Numbered from the stretch's first letter, positions 22,612 to 35,566 are shown. The stretch: DNA of 64,000 bases from Alternaria dauci (GCF_042100115.1 NC_091275.1:1488001-1552000), one strand, 5' to 3'. Numbers and translations are program-made. Notes: generated by a model not told the origin, from the letters alone.

Positions 22612-23970
22612 AATATTACGACACGAATGGGAAGCTGGGGAGCGGTGGAGTGGAAGGAAAGATCTACGAGAACTGAGCCGGAGGAATGGAGATCGAGTCT
22701 ACGATATCTGCTTACAGAATTGGAGAAGCCCAGACCCGGTGCTCTCACGGTCTGAACTACTACAGTACATCGTGCCACGTTTTCTCAGGGGCCAGCATCA
22801 GGCCAGGATATTCGCGGGATGCACTACTGCCGCTCCAGGATGCTTTCGATGGTCTCAAAATGGGTTGCCAGCCTTTGCGCTTCCATGTGTGTCTGTAAAA
22901 GAGCGAGCAGGTTGTGATCATGAAATCTGAAAGGATACGAGATCAAGCGAGAAGGAAGCTACGATGGGTTGTATAGAGTACATTAATCTAAGACGCATGC
23001 GTAATTTCAAAACGTGAGACGCACGTGGAAAGTCATCGCCAAAATCTCATGACTGATTCGTATCCGTCTCGGGTAAGTGCGCCTTCTAATGAAGTTTTCG
23101 ATGAACTAGAGAACAAAGCGCCAGTCCGCCTTTATTGATCAATAGACACATAGCTCCAACGGTCTCTCGGATGTCGAAGGCTTGTCAGGGCTGTCAAACG
23201 TGGAGGTAACTCCGACATAACGGTAGTGGCCCAAAGCGGCGGAACCAGGGACGATCAAGGAGGGACGGGCAGCCCCTTACCCATTCTATCCACAATGACG
23301 TTAAGAGGAAGCGGAAAAAGATGATGATCGGCGTCGAATAAGCAAAAGGATCAACAAACATGCATGTGCCGAACCGTCATGACACGTTTGACGGCGGACT
23401 TAGCACGCAACCTGGATAGTGGCACAACAGCCGTACCGGCAGAAGGATTAGTTGAAGACGCGCGTTGCGTGTTTGTTCAAGTCGGCCATGCATTTTCACG
23501 TGCATCTTCGTCGAGGGGAATTCTGTATTCATTGGATTCGATAATCAAGTAAAAAGGTAGGACAGGCAGAGGTAAACCCATGACACTACAGATGAATAGG
23601 AAAAAGAGAAAAACTCAAGTAGTAGCAAACGTAACGCCTTGGTATAGTGGTAAGAAGTGTCATTCCGAGCCGTGGTGCCCCGAGGAGCGATGATAGAGCA
23701 CTTGTGAGTCGCATCCTGAAGTCGTGGTGATGCTCTGCTAGATGCCGTGACTGGATCTTGACTGCCGCTGGTGTCTAGACACAGGCCGCCTGGCCCCCAC
23801 TATGTCTGTCTGTGTGCTCGCTCACTCTCCAAAAGGATGCCTCGCATGCTGAGCCCAGAAACCCGCGGCGGTAGAGACTAAGACGGTGTGTGTAGGCGAG
23901 CTGGCTGCGAGCAGCTGTCGAATGTCGACAGGCGACGAAAAATGAAAGTGTCGTGTGCGACTGCGTGGGC
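22612..23970. other. Intergenic region
   Basis: About 1.36 kb with no supported gene. A stretch at about 23640-23655 resembles a tRNA A box but has no matching B box or cloverleaf. No inverted or tandem repeat was noticed. Confidence 0.5.
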
Positions 23971-24342
23971 TTATGCCTCAATCTCCTTCTTCTCGCTGAC
24001 GCCCTTTGGCCGGAAGACGGCGTCTTGGCCTGACATGCGGCGGGCAAGTGCGCGGTCGAGCTTTGCTCCCAGCGCCAACTTGCTCATGTCGTCTGTCTTC
24101 TCGTTGGTGAGGGCGTAGCGTTGCTGGACCAGGCGCTTGTCTTCGAGGCGATCAAAGCCGGCGTTCCATGTCTTGATGTCTTGCGACTTGGGGTCGCCGG
24201 CCGTTGACGAGGCTGCTGAGAGGTGCGAGGGCGCGATGGAGGGTGTGAGGGTGGGTGTGGCGCTGTACGTCGACATGCGCGTGGATGCGCGGTTGGTGGG
24301 CGACTGGTGTTTCTTTTCGTTAGACTGTGCTTGTGCAGACAT
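23971..24342 (-). CDS. Hypothetical 123-aa protein
   Basis: Intronless. The N-terminal half is Ser/Thr/Ala-rich and disordered (STYSATPTLTPSIAPS). The C-terminal half is charged and probably helical, with DIKTWNAGFDRLEDKRLVQQRYALTNEKTD, KLALGAKLDRALARRMSGQDAVF and a Lys/Glu-rich end. No signal peptide, TM segment or domain that I recognise. The contrast between the low-complexity head and a compact charged tail looks like a conserved small fungal protein. Function unknown. Confidence 0.65.
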   Translation of the reverse strand: MSAQAQSNEKKHQSPTNRASTRMSTYSATPTLTPSIAPSHLSAASSTAGDPKSQDIKTWNAGFDRLEDKRLVQQRYALTNEKTDDMSKLALGAKLDRALARRMSGQDAVFRPKGVSEKKEIEA

Positions 24343-26529
24343 GGTCGCGGCGCGGTGGGTGTATGAGTGGGTGGGTGGGGGGAGGGGTGCTGGTCTTGTC
24401 GTGTTGGGACGGAATGGGGAGGCGAATGGTTATATGGATGAATGCAAGAGGAAGGGAAGGCGCAAAGGAGTACAGCGCCGTCAAGCAAGCCATGTAGGTG
24501 CTGCTCGGCGAGCATCGACCACGGGCAGGGGACGTCTGAAACGGACAGTGGATACGAGAGAATGACTTACGTTGGCAAGCATGGGCCGCGAAGACTCTAT
24601 AGAGTTTGTCATAATGCGCGCCACGGCGTGTCTGGTGGGTGCTATGTGGGCGTGGGACAGCGGGCTTCGGCAATGTCGGTGTCGTGACTATAGTACAGGC
24701 GCGACTCTCCAGGCTCTAGAAAAGAAGAAGTAGGAGAAGAGGGGAAGACAAGCAGAACGGACAGACGCCCGTGTCTGTGCTGCGTTTGTAGAAAATAGGT
24801 GAAGAGACGGTTGTAGTCGGTAAGAGTCCTGTGCTCAGCCTGTCTTGCTCCTCGCGTGTTTCAAAGGACCCAGATCGGCAAGGGGCTGCCTGAGCAGCGA
24901 GATAGACGCGCAGGGGGAACGATAGTTGGGCGGGTCGCAGCGGGATGCCACAAGTGTTTGGTAGGATTGATAGACGTCAGCCTTGCAGAAGGATGGTGCT
25001 ATGTCGGTCTTGATGGCGCGTAATCCACCGTCTCACCCAGCCTACATGCCGCAGAACACAGGACGGTTATGTACTCGCGGGCCTGCCAGAGAGCCACGCT
25101 TTCATCACCACCGGCAACATGATCAGCACCACACTGCTCTGAAACGCTCGCACGTAAGGATGCTGCATGCAACGACACTCGCATCTCGATAAAGTAAGTG
25201 ACTTACTTGTATGCATGCGGTCAGCCTCCAGGACAAGCCATTCACGCCGCCTCTGACAGCCGGCCAATCTCCTTTAGCACCACCCACGCTTGCATCGCCT
25301 ATGCCACGTTTTACCTGCGGGAACCCACCTTGGCCGCTACAGGGCTCGGTCTTGCTTAGGTCAGTTGGTCTCCGCTGGTGCGCGCCCCTCCCATTGCCGC
25401 TCTTGGTTTGGTCTTGACATCGGCTCTGAGTCGGTCCATTGTCGACCACCTCCTTGCGTTATCATGAGACGTACCTCAAAGACGCCGTCGCAGCGACGGA
25501 GAACACTGCATGCCCCAATTGCCGTCAGCCCGACTTCCCCAAAATGGTCAATTAATACGTCCTTGGCTTCTTTGATGCGACTGCAGCTAGTCCGAGCACC
25601 ACTTAGCCAGCACCTATTGTGGCGTTTGGGCACCCAAGGATGCTGCCGTCGTACGATGAGCAGCGAATGTCAAGGCACAAGCTGCCGCCCCTTGACGGCC
25701 AATTGCTTCCGACCACTGCATTCAACCTTTGACGATAGTGACAAAAAGAACATAGGTCCTGATGGTCTAGAAGTCACCCTTCCATCGAGGTTGCGCGCTA
25801 TACTATGCCCACCAGCAACTAAAAGCAATCCCAAACTCCAATCCAGACTCCATCAATCTGCATACCATCCCCAACCATGTTCGTATATGCGCAATCGCCT
25901 CGCCCACTCCATGTACCCTCCAGAAGTGGCAGCATGACAGACCCTTTCATCCAGTGTCCGAGCGCCTGCATGAAAATGCATGCTCACCACGTGGCCGCAA
26001 CGTGTGTTCCATGGCACGCACGGCCCTCCGCAGTCTGGCAATGGCCGAGCACAGAGGAAGGGTCGCGGCTGCATCGGAACAATTCTCCTCGATAGTGAAA
26101 CCGCAGTGCTCCCGAGCTTCAAGCACGGGGCCGCATGCATGACCAAGTGCGTAAGCATACTGTACACTCCACCACACCACGCTGAAGCTGCATTGCATGG
26201 TACGTACGCCTTCTTCATGGGTTCAAGAGGGCGTTTCGAACATCTAGAGAGAAGAAAAAGCATCCTTGGCTTGATGCGACGCAATGGCATCGCTTGCACC
26301 TTCAAGTCTAGACTGCGACTGCTGCGACGCAACTTGTCCCGCCTTCGTTGACCACATCTCCGAGAAAACAACACTACTGATAGCAGGCAATGATTCCGAA
26401 ACGACTGAGTTTGTGTATAGCGAGCCCGAAAGCGAATGTACCGTACAGTCTGGTATCGCAAGAAGAAACAAACACCTCAAGTTCTGCTACTAGTAGCTAC
26501 TTGTCTACATCGCCATACCTGGTAGATGG
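24343..26529. other. Large intergenic region
   Basis: About 2.2 kb without a supported gene. The part nearest 24343 is G-rich on the plus strand (GTGGGTGGGTGGGGGG at about 24364-24385) and is the presumed leader of the leftward 123-aa gene. The open frame of 215 codons on the plus strand (25290-25937) has no ATG at its head, biased Arg/Ser/Cys/His composition and competing frames on the other strand, so I do not call it. Confidence 0.5.
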
Positions 26530-27833
26530 TCAAGCCCTGGTGGATTTTGTTAGCACATTGTCAACACGAACAGCGTCGACGCCCTTACATCCATCCAAGT
26601 CCTCCTTGATAGCGCTCTTGACCTGGCACTTGTTCATCGCCTGAACATTCTGGCTCTGCGATTACATATTCAGCAGTCGCTCCACACTTCAACAGATCGT
26701 GCTATATCACTTACTTTCAACGGTCTTCCGTTCTCACATGCTTGGAACATACAGCTGTTGTCCATAGCTTTCTGCAGGCTATCGTCCTTCCAGCCAAACA
26801 GGTAATCCGCGTGGGTACCGTAGCCTTTGTTGTCATTGTAGGAAAGGAAGAAAGGATTGGAGCCATCCTTGGGCCACATATTGTTGAACTGCGTAGTGTC
26901 CCACAGCGTCTCGTAGGCCACCTGTGGCATGCGGACTGGGTGAGAGGATGGGCACGCGCCTGCGGGACTGAAGGCCTCTTTGGCCGTGTTGTACATGTGA
27001 TCTTGGTGGTTGGGAGAATCGACATTCTTGCCATCCCAGCAGCTAGGTGTTGACGCATCAGGTCAGTATCTGTCTCACATACAGTTTGCATAGGAGGCTA
27101 CTCACGATGGGAAGTGGTGCACAGTCATGATGCCGCCTTTGCAGGCCTTGGGTGGGAAGTCTGGGGACTCTGGGAAACGAGTGTTCTTGTCTTGCAGACA
27201 AACAAAGCGGAGACCGGGGTGCTTCTTCGCGTCTTCTACAGTGTTAGTGGTGGGAGATCCTACCGTCATGCGGAAGCCCTGAGAAGATCAGCGAGCCGTG
27301 AGGACAATGGGAGGTTTGACCAACCTTGGGGAATGCGGTTATCTTCTGGTTACCATTACTGTTGAAATCTTGTTGCGTATAGTAGATGGCTGCAAGGAGG
27401 TGGGAACAGAGTCAGTTAGTAACTCATTTGCAATGATACAAAGACACTCACTCATGCCACCGTTGATACCGTTGGGCAAAGCACTGTTCTGCATAATAGG
27501 TACCCGTTTATATGAGCCATTAGTATGCTTGAAAAACATGGCTGCAGTCCAGTAGTTGCTACGTTTGTTAGAGGGTGTCAGCAGAACAATGCAACAACTG
27601 TCGTACCTAAAGTCCTCGGAAAACGTGCAGGTAGTGCAGGTAGCTATTGTAGAGGGATCTTCTTGCATGGTCGCGTTGAAGGCGTTGCCTCCGACGATTT
27701 GATGAACGTGAGCGGAAGGAAGTTTGCCTGGCTCAACGAGCGGATCAAGCCGCTGGATGCTCAACGTCGAGCATCCGAAGCGTAGTGCGGCCTGCGCAGG
27801 CATGGCGAGAGCGGCGATCTGGTACCACTTCAT
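26530..27833 (-). CDS. Secreted DUF1996 protein
   Basis: Six exons on the minus strand: 27833-27607, 27558-27452, 27389-27325, 27278-27106, 27042-26715 and 26655-26530; 341 aa. It begins with a signal-peptide-like MKWYQIAALAMPAQAALRF. The DUF1996 core is clear: RLDPLVEPGKLPSAHVHQIVGGNAF, CTTCTFSEDFSNYWTAAMFF, then QQDF and FPKGFRMTVG. Later come ACKGGIMTVHHFPSCWDGKNVDSPNHQDHM, CPSSHPVRMPQV and GTHADYLFGWKDDSLQKAMD. Conserved Cys residues fit an extracellular disulfide-bonded protein. The exact biochemical role of the family is not established; related fungal proteins are described as secreted or wall-associated. The last exon adds 42 codons ending KSTRA. All six junctions keep frame. Confidence 0.9.
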
Positions 27834-29793
27834 TTTCCTATGTCTTTGTTTGGCTCAGTGAGAGTGTACTTGCTGCAATAAGGCGAAGGATGAGTTGCCA
27901 TCTTAAGCTGTAGGATTGTCATTCTCTCCAAACCTTGGTATAGCCTTATCATCCTTGCTACACGATATTGATGGTCTGTGGTATCGAGACGCTTTACCCA
28001 TTGATTAAACGTCTCTATATGAGACCAATGACAGCCATGATCGTCAAATTTCCCCGCGTTGATGTCGAAACAAAGTCGCAGTGCTACGCCGATGCAATCA
28101 AGTCCATATTTCGGCACTTGCTTCCCGCGTAAACCTCCGAGAAGCACGGCACTTCTCGCCTGGAGCAGATACGGAGGCCCTCGCCATCGACATTGCTGGA
28201 AGAGGCCGTCAAACAGCACTACTTGACAGAAGAGAGCGAGAACCAGTATATGCGAGCGTAATACGTGTACCTTTAGCAATTTGGTGTAGCTATACCACGA
28301 TATCAGATATTCGCTGTCTCTGAGCGTCTTTGATAGACACTCTAGCTACCTTTCATCCAGGGTCGCGCGTGACAAGTCGATGCGAGGTGAAGTCGCACAG
28401 GTGCTATACGGCAAATAAAACACCCAAATCAGTATTTTGAACGCCTTCAACTAAACCGTATGACAGCGATCAGCTACGTGTAGCGCGAGATTCAACAGGG
28501 CAAGAGGGGACAGCAACCTAGAAGCTTGTGACGTCTTGTTGAGATCGGCGACATGATAGCGACGCTGTTGAGACAGTCGAAGTCCGTGCGAAGGAACGCT
28601 AGGTATTGACTCTCTTGACACGGATATCTCATAGCGTGCGCCCCGCGGGACTTCGTTCTGGAGATTGGCGGGCTTGCATGGAGCCAAACTGCAACACCGG
28701 ACTTCTGAAGAGCCCTCAGCGGGCGAAAGTGACAAGGGGGAACATGAGAAATGCATGTGAACGGTGTCACTGTCAGTGTTCCAGCTTTGGGTAACACTGG
28801 TGTCCTTGGAAGCCCAGTGCTGTCAGATATACCCAAGCTCGGCGGTTGGCAACACAGCGTGTCGATAGTGGAAGCGTATTTATAGTGAAAGCGCATTTAG
28901 ACAAGCACAAAACCCGTGAAGCCATCTAGACCACGATCGAGCGATTAACCTTGGGTCATGTCCACACTAAGGTGAAGAGGTGGGACGCTTGACGTAACTG
29001 TGACCGTTAGGCGTGCATCCCCAAAGCTTATCAAGTGCCTGACATGGAGGGGTCAAGGGCGAACGACGTTCGCTACAATCGACGGCTTGGCACCCGCGCC
29101 TGCCTATCACGGCCACTTCATCGCTCCCGGTACCCGATACACACCTTTATCGCAGTCTTGAGCACGAAGCGACATGAGACGGAATGCCCATATGTAGAGT
29201 AGTGGTGCCTGTTGCGTTTACACTGCAGATGTCGTGGGCTATTCACACTTGCCTCTGAACAATACTACACGTCTCACGAGCACCCGATGATCGACACCAA
29301 GCTGATTATGCTCTCAACCCAATACAGAGAACGCAGCCAAACTACCCGAAAAGCACAGCTGATCTCCCGGCAGGTAAAGTTACGCTTTGAACCTTATATG
29401 GCCTCATCACGCCTTTCTGCTGATTTACTTCAAGCACATCATCTTTCCTCATGTCATGTGCTATGTTTGTTTTGATGGACTGTGGAAGTGGACGGACTAT
29501 GTGACTGCAACAGGAAAGGGTGGTAGACAGAAGGGCAAGGGATGCGTGACGTTGGCTAAGGAAAGAAGAACGACGAGTATGGGGATGCGAATAGCATTCA
29601 GCATGACGCAGGGTCCCTGGCACGAAATCAGACGAGAGACTCTACACAATATATGCCATGCAATGTACGTGGGCATTGGCACTACGCAAACCCTGTGCGA
29701 TCGTCGTGCACGTATACACTTTAGGTACCACTTGGGCCCGCAACACTTGGCCTGTACTCTCTCCATTTTCTGACGGCAATATCATGCTCAAGC
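27834..29793. other. Large intergenic region
   Basis: About 1.96 kb upstream of the leftward DUF1996 gene and downstream of the leftward 623-aa gene. It has several unrelated open frames of 60-134 codons without coding character. No repeat or RNA gene seen. Confidence 0.5.
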
Positions 29794-31722
29794 TCATCCC
29801 ACCACGCCCGCAAAGTCGACCAGTTCGACGAGTACATTACACACCCCATCAGCCCAAACAGCAAAAGCCTTTTCCCTTAGAACACTATACCAGTCATCAG
29901 CGTTGCGAACATTGCGCCATCCTTGCGGACCGATAGACTTGATGATGTAACGGGGAAGAGACATGGTTTCCTGATGGCTGTCGTTTGGGACGATGGGGGA
30001 ATTATTGAGAGTCGAAGTCGGGGTCGGAAGAACAGAGGGGGCGCCATCTGCTAACGAATGTTGCGGGAGACAAGCAGTTGACGAAAGCGTTCCATGCTGA
30101 GTGTGCTCCGTCTGCAGCGCATTGGCAGCAGCAGCAAGTCCGCGAAGATTGTCTGTGCCGGACTCAACATCTTGGAATACACTTTCCGTCTTCAGTTCGG
30201 GATATTTGTGTTTGGCGGCTTTGAGCAGGATGACAGTCTCTCTCATGAAGTCGTTGTAGTCGTACCATGCCAAGTGTGCTTGTGCTTCGGCCGATATGCG
30301 CTTCTCGTCGAGCTTACTACCCGGCCTGCTTCCAGATGATGCGAGTACAAGGAAGATGTTGATATGAGAGAGATTGGGCTCTGTGGGACTTGTCATGGGC
30401 AACTGGTCGGCAGGTTAGCAGCGTCGATCAATCCGATAAGGTGTATCAATAAACATTACCTTTACAACCGATTGGGTAGAGTCCGCCGTTTCTCTAGTGT
30501 ATACTCCCTGTCTTGGAGGGAAGTCATGCATGGTTGTCATCGGGATCGTGGTCGGTGAGACAATCGACCGCGACGAATGCGGATGATGAATCGAATCATG
30601 ATCGAAGCCTGACCGCGGCTGCTGCTCGGCCCCATGCCTTGTGTTGTCCTCTTCTTGCTCAGTCCCAGGTTCGACACTACCTTCTTTCTCTTTCTTCTTT
30701 GCGCCCCCCTTCCTGGTTTCGATCGCGTACTGTCGCTGCCGCTCGTTGGTGACCATGCGTCGCATCAACGGGGTAACGAGACTAATAATCTTGTTACCGT
30801 CTCTTGGCCATGTCAATCTCTCTCCCAGATCAGCAGTCTTGTCTTCCCCTAGTGCGTGGGCAGCTTCGATTGCGTCCTTCTCGCCTGGCTTCTCAACGTC
30901 TTCGCCAAAGAACTGCTCGCCAACACCGTCGTTTAGGAAGTCACGGACGCAGTTGAATAGCCGTAACTTGACCATATCGGTATCGCCTTTACCACGGTTT
31001 CCTACGCAGCTCTGTCGTTCCGGATGCGATGTGTCGAGCATGTAGGCTTTCGCTAAAGCTTGCAGCTGAAGGAAATTCTCTGGGCTGAGCTGGAGGGACA
31101 TGAATAGCTTTGACATTGGAGGGCGTGTGTACTTTCGGGATGATCTTTCAGAGGAACGACGGAAGAGGGCTGCAGCAGAGTGTACACCTGCGGCACGAGC
31201 ATCGTTCAGTAGAGACTCGCTGGAAGGCGGCACAGTGTCGTCAACAGAGCCACCACGTATACCTTGGCCATGGCCCTGAAGTTGAGGATCGGTAGGTCCA
31301 CCAGTTCTACGTCGCTTAGTGTGGACAGGCCCGTCGGCTTGGTGCGAAGTCTCTTCAGTCGGGGTGCTGGCACCTCTCTTGCTCCTACCTCTATCGCGTG
31401 ATGCAAGGGTCGTTATTACAGCATCTTCAGTGTCCATAGTATACGCCACCTGACCCGCGGCTGTTGCAGCCTCCAGCAGCTCGACAAGATTATGGTTTTC
31501 CTCGGGCGCGTGTTCGTCTGATGCCTGACGAGCAGTATGTTCGAAGTACGGGTGCGGATTGAGGTGGTGTTCGAGCGGCGATGCGACAGCAGCGGGACCA
31601 GACAAGTCATATTCATCCTCGTCGGACACGAACCGGGGCGGTGCAGCGTTTGCGCTGTTGGGCGTTGTGACGAACTGGCCAGAGCGCATTTGGTAGTAAG
31701 GCGCGTCAACGTTTGCCTTCAT
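29794..31722 (-). CDS. Hypothetical 623-aa protein
   Basis: Two exons on the minus strand, 31722-30460 and 30402-29794, joined by a 57-nt intron between Lys and LPMTSPTEPN. The first 170 residues are polar and disordered with a basic patch (HTKRRR) that could be a nuclear signal. A more ordered middle part (about 195-340) includes SKLFMSLQLSPENFLQLQALAKAYM, DTDMVKLRLFNCVRDFLND and a Lys/Glu-rich segment. The second exon has an ordered block (HINIFLVLASSGSRPGSKLDE; HLAWYDYNDFMRETVILLKAAK) and a C-terminal SLPRYIIKSIGPQGWRNVRNADDWYSVL. No domain I can name; possibly a fungal transcriptional or chromatin protein, but that is a guess. Confidence 0.75.
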
Positions 31723-32543
31723 CGTGGTTCGTATCCCCCGAGATTAGACGGATCAGACGGTAGGAGCCAAACAAGGCTGGAAGTGGTCGGATAAATGAGC
31801 TGTCAATACACAAATGGTAAGTCTTTGGATCAATGTGTGAGAACGAGAGAGCAACGGAGTTGGTTCAGGCAAGTCGTGCTATGAGCGAACTCGACTCGAT
31901 GCGTCTGGCATTCGCGCGCGACACCGAATCTCTTTTGTGTGCAAGCGCCCACGAGGTTTGGTTTGACACCGAAGCATGTACATGGTTTGGTTTGATTTGG
32001 GCGCAGTAGAGCATCATTTGCGATTCGATGGAGAGGGCAGAGTTATAGTTTGGCCGGACAGGAGAAGAGAGTGGAGCGCAGTTTGACCCTTCTCGGCGAC
32101 GTAAATCTGGCGTAGATGTACGGAGATTGGAATCGTGGTTTGGTTTGATGCGGAACGTAGGGAAGCAGATCAGCAGACACACCTGATTGCTGTCGTGTAC
32201 GAACGACAAGCGGGGCCGGCCAACGGCCAAAGACGTCGCGATGGAAGGGTTTGTCTTGTTTGCACAGGCGACACGCGCGCATGTGACCGAGCCGTCGCGA
32301 CGATTAGATAAGCCATCTCCTTTCCAGCACGCGCCAGCGATCAGCATGGGAACAGGGAAGGTACTATGTTGCAAGTGTAGTGATGTTTTGTGTTATTCAT
32401 TCCGTCCGTGTTCAGGTACGAAGTGGTATGTCAGACCCAGATAGCATGCCAGCAAAAGCCATGGATGCCAGACATTTAACGCCATATGCCATCATGCCCA
32501 GATGCGCCTGCAAAACGCCAAGGGTATCTATAAAAGGAAGAAG
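31723..32543. other. Intergenic region
   Basis: About 820 bp between two leftward genes: the promoter side of the 623-aa gene and the 3' flank of the DUF3431 gene. Open frames look like chance. Repeated short GTTTGGTTTGA-type motifs occur at 31956-31995 and near 32135, but no larger structure. Confidence 0.5.
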
Positions 32544-33800
32544 CTAAAAACCATCGCCCTCATGCCACTCTCTGCCAGCCTCCAATGCTCGATTGCGTGG
32601 GTCTCGTCCCCGGACTTCTGCTTCGTGTTTTAGGCGGTCCACAATAGGCCTCAGCCGATCAATCTCTCTCCTGAACTCGTCGTCTTTCCCTGGCTCAGGA
32701 GTCGTCAGCTCCTGCAACTTTGCCTGGTCACCCTTGTTTTGTGCCTCCTCGATCTCTTTCCATTTGTCATTCCATTCCCTGAGATCCCTTTCCCGATCGC
32801 CAAGTTCGTTCTTGAGCGCCATGAAGTTCTCGTATGCTTCTTCACCACCAAAACACGATCCGTACTGGTCGCAGAAACACATGTGTTCCTTGGGGCAAAA
32901 TATGTTCTGTCCTGTGAAGACGAACTGCCACACGTATTCCCAGATTCGTCCGCTTAGGCGATCGGGAAGTCGCGTGTTGAATAACCAGTCTCTGTACCAG
33001 ACGTATTGCGCGTACGGTTTCGCTTGTATGCGTTCTCGCGAGAGGGCAAACTGTGCACAGCAGGGTTGCGCGAGGACGGTAGGTACTTGGTCGAGAGGGA
33101 ACAGCTCGCTCCACGACTTCGCTAGGACCACCTCTTCCTGCTTCTGAGCATCCTGTTCCGTGTTTCCAGGGTGCATCCAATCAGGACATCCAGGATGCCA
33201 ACTGCACCGCATGTTCACGAAGCCTTCCCTCCAAACGCGGTGTCGATTCAGTCGGGTTATGAGGAGATGCGCGTCGTTGCCGAGGATTTCATCGTTGTGC
33301 CAGGACAACTGATGGGCGTGCATGAAGATGGCGACGTCGGGGAGATTGTCGTAGTTGTCGATGATCCAAGAAAGATAGACCATGACTTCGTGTCCCTTGT
33401 TCTTGGGCGGATGCAACGGCGCGGAAGGATCGTCGGCAACGTAGACGGCTGTCTGCTGCTCTGGCATCTTCTCCAGTATCCAGTTGATATTCTCATGCTT
33501 CGTCTTCGCAATCACCAGCGTCGAGGTAAAGTTGTGCTCTGGCGGCATTGGCGAGCCTGGCTTGAACACGGGTCTCGGGTTCCAGTTGGCATAGTCTGGG
33601 TCTTGGATTGTGTCTTTGGATGGCTCAGCACTACCAGTGCTGGAGGATGGCTGCTCATGAGTCCCAATGTGCTCTCCCAACCCAACATGTTGTGGCGCGC
33701 CCCGCCCTGCTTGACTGATGTCAATGCCCGAGTAGAAGAATGCGATTACGAATAGCGAGAGGATTAGCGCAAGCACAGGAATGACGTTTTGACGGGTCAT
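32544..33800 (-). CDS. Type II membrane protein with DUF3431 domain
   Basis: Intronless, 418 aa. A single hydrophobic segment at about residues 7-25 (VIPVLALILSLFVIAFFY) after a short basic N-terminus suggests a Golgi- or ER-lumenal protein. The DUF3431 region includes LVIAKTKHENINWILEKMP, the acidic-aromatic NYDNLPDVAIFMHAHQLSWHNDE, MRCSWHPGCPDW and AQPCCAQFALSRERI. It is followed by YRDWLFNTRLPDRLSGRIWEYVWQFVFTG and a Cys-rich FCPKEHMCFCDQYGSCFG, then a charged coiled tail. DUF3431 proteins resemble glycosyltransferases in topology and are common in fungi; enzymatic activity is not shown by the sequence. Start: the ATG directly before the TM segment. Confidence 0.9.
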   Translation of the reverse strand: MTRQNVIPVLALILSLFVIAFFYSGIDISQAGRGAPQHVGLGEHIGTHEQPSSSTGSAEPSKDTIQDPDYANWNPRPVFKPGSPMPPEHNFTSTLVIAKTKHENINWILEKMPEQQTAVYVADDPSAPLHPPKNKGHEVMVYLSWIIDNYDNLPDVAIFMHAHQLSWHNDEILGNDAHLLITRLNRHRVWREGFVNMRCSWHPGCPDWMHPGNTEQDAQKQEEVVLAKSWSELFPLDQVPTVLAQPCCAQFALSRERIQAKPYAQYVWYRDWLFNTRLPDRLSGRIWEYVWQFVFTGQNIFCPKEHMCFCDQYGSCFGGEEAYENFMALKNELGDRERDLREWNDKWKEIEEAQNKGDQAKLQELTTPEPGKDDEFRREIDRLRPIVDRLKHEAEVRGRDPRNRALEAGREWHEGDGF

Positions 33801-35566
33801 GCTGTTGAAGAAGGCGGGAGCGAGTGACTGGCGGAGAGCGGAGGGCGTAGATCGCCAAGATCAGGTTGAGGTCTGGCGTGTCTTATACTGTTGCATTGTC
33901 AGCCGGCCATACTTGGGGCATCGGGCTTGTCAAACTCGCAGTGGAGTCGCCGCGCGGCAACTGGGATTTAGGGAAAGCTCCGCAGTAACGAACGACGATG
34001 GAGATCCCGCAGCACATGTAAAGGACACAAAATGGAGTCACCACCCAAAGACCACGTATACGTCGTGAAAAGGTACCTAGCCATACCGAGCATGACGCAC
34101 AAGACACCGGTGTTGCACCTTGCAGCCCCTCGGCGAGCGCCGCACCGGTGGTGGTGATTGACTTGGGCTGAGGTTTGGTTGTGCTAGATGCCACAGACGG
34201 GCCGCTAACAGCTGCCTCTGACACCCCTGCATCGGCCTTCCCATTCGGTGCACCCAGAGGTTCCGCGATTCCCGTCCATCATCCAGAAACAACTTAAACG
34301 TTTAGCCACGTACAAGCGTTACGACAGTCTTTCGTGTTCGCACTCAAAGTACGCGTTCTGCGAATATGTTTTGCATTCGGATCTATACGTAGACTACATG
34401 GCCATGCAAGAACTACAGGGACTGGAAGCGCTCAGGCGCGTTACCAGCTTGTCAGCCTCAAAGCTGGTTGTTTGATCAATAGTCATGGACGCTTCAACAC
34501 CAGCAGTGCTGGCTCAGGGATCATAGTTGCAACCCCAGTCTACGTGCGACAGAGGCATCTGCGCCTCTTTGGTCGCAGGGACTTTGAACGCAATACTGGA
34601 GCCAAGCTGTTACGCTGCGACACAATCTGTGCGCGTCCTAGCATGTCCAAAACATGTTTGGTTGCTTACAATTCTGCTCTACGTCCGTGAACGGTGATCG
34701 AACATGCCGGCATTTTACCTTTTTAGATGCATAGAGTCTACACTCTGGCGGTGAGTGTCATGATGGGGAAGGCACGCATGACGAAAAAGGAAGTGACACA
34801 AACGAAATTGGAGGGCACGCACCTTCGCTTGTACCTGACTCTGAGAGCGCAGACATGCATGCACTACTTGTCCGTTTGCATAGAGCAATCGCGACTCGTC
34901 TGGCAGCCAACAATCACGGGCTCTGGCATGGAGTGACTTTTGACACTCGTGCAGGCTGCCTTGTCTCTGCATCCCGACAGATGTGCCTTATGCAGTTGGA
35001 CGAAATTACATTGCGAGATTGCTGCAGTAGTCGGGGATCGGTAAATGCAAGCCCTTCATGTTACTGGGTCGGGGGCTGCGCTGACATGGATTGCGGTCAT
35101 GGTGGATGATAGTAAGAGTATTTAGACAGTGCTGGTCATGCGGAAGGTGGTGTGGACTGGTTACTGGACGTCCAGGTTGCATCGTGAGGCAGTAGATAGA
35201 AGTACAATTTGGTGTCGATCAAGATGACTGGTGCTCCCAAGGGCTATAGACGTTGCCCTGAAAGCATTTACCGAAGTGCTGAACCGTTTCTCCAAGGAAA
35301 ATACCGAGCCGACGAAGGCTAAGACGATGTCGCGCTGCAAGACGGCAGACCATGGTGTGATCCTACCTTGCGCTGCCGCGAACCATATCGAAGAACTTTT
35401 GTCGATCACATTTCCTTTGTATGCGTGTGAAAGCCGTATTAAACTGAACCCAGTGAAGTAGCCATGGGATTACAGGAATGAAGTGCTGAGAGAGAGGCGC
35501 CAAACCGAGGAAGCCATACGAACCCTAACTTAGTACCGCTTGGGTTCTGCCTGGGTTAGCGGAGAG
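33801..35566. other. Large intergenic region
   Basis: About 1.77 kb. The minus-strand open frame at 33883-34224 has a hydrophobic stretch but no ATG and no clean splice partners, so it is not called. No repeats or RNA genes found. Confidence 0.45.

Noticed and set aside
23638..23700. tRNA-like A-box sequence (TGGTATAGTGGTA)
   Set aside because: There is no B box (GGTTCGA-type) at proper distance and the flanks do not pair into an acceptor stem.
25290..25937. 215-codon open frame on the plus strand
   Set aside because: It has no ATG at its head, a biased Arg/Ser/Cys/His composition, overlapping open frames on the other strand, and no recognisable domain.
33883..34224. Minus-strand frame with a hydrophobic segment
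   Set aside because: It starts only at GTG. The upstream frame is closed by TGA and no convincing upstream exon or splice pair could be found.
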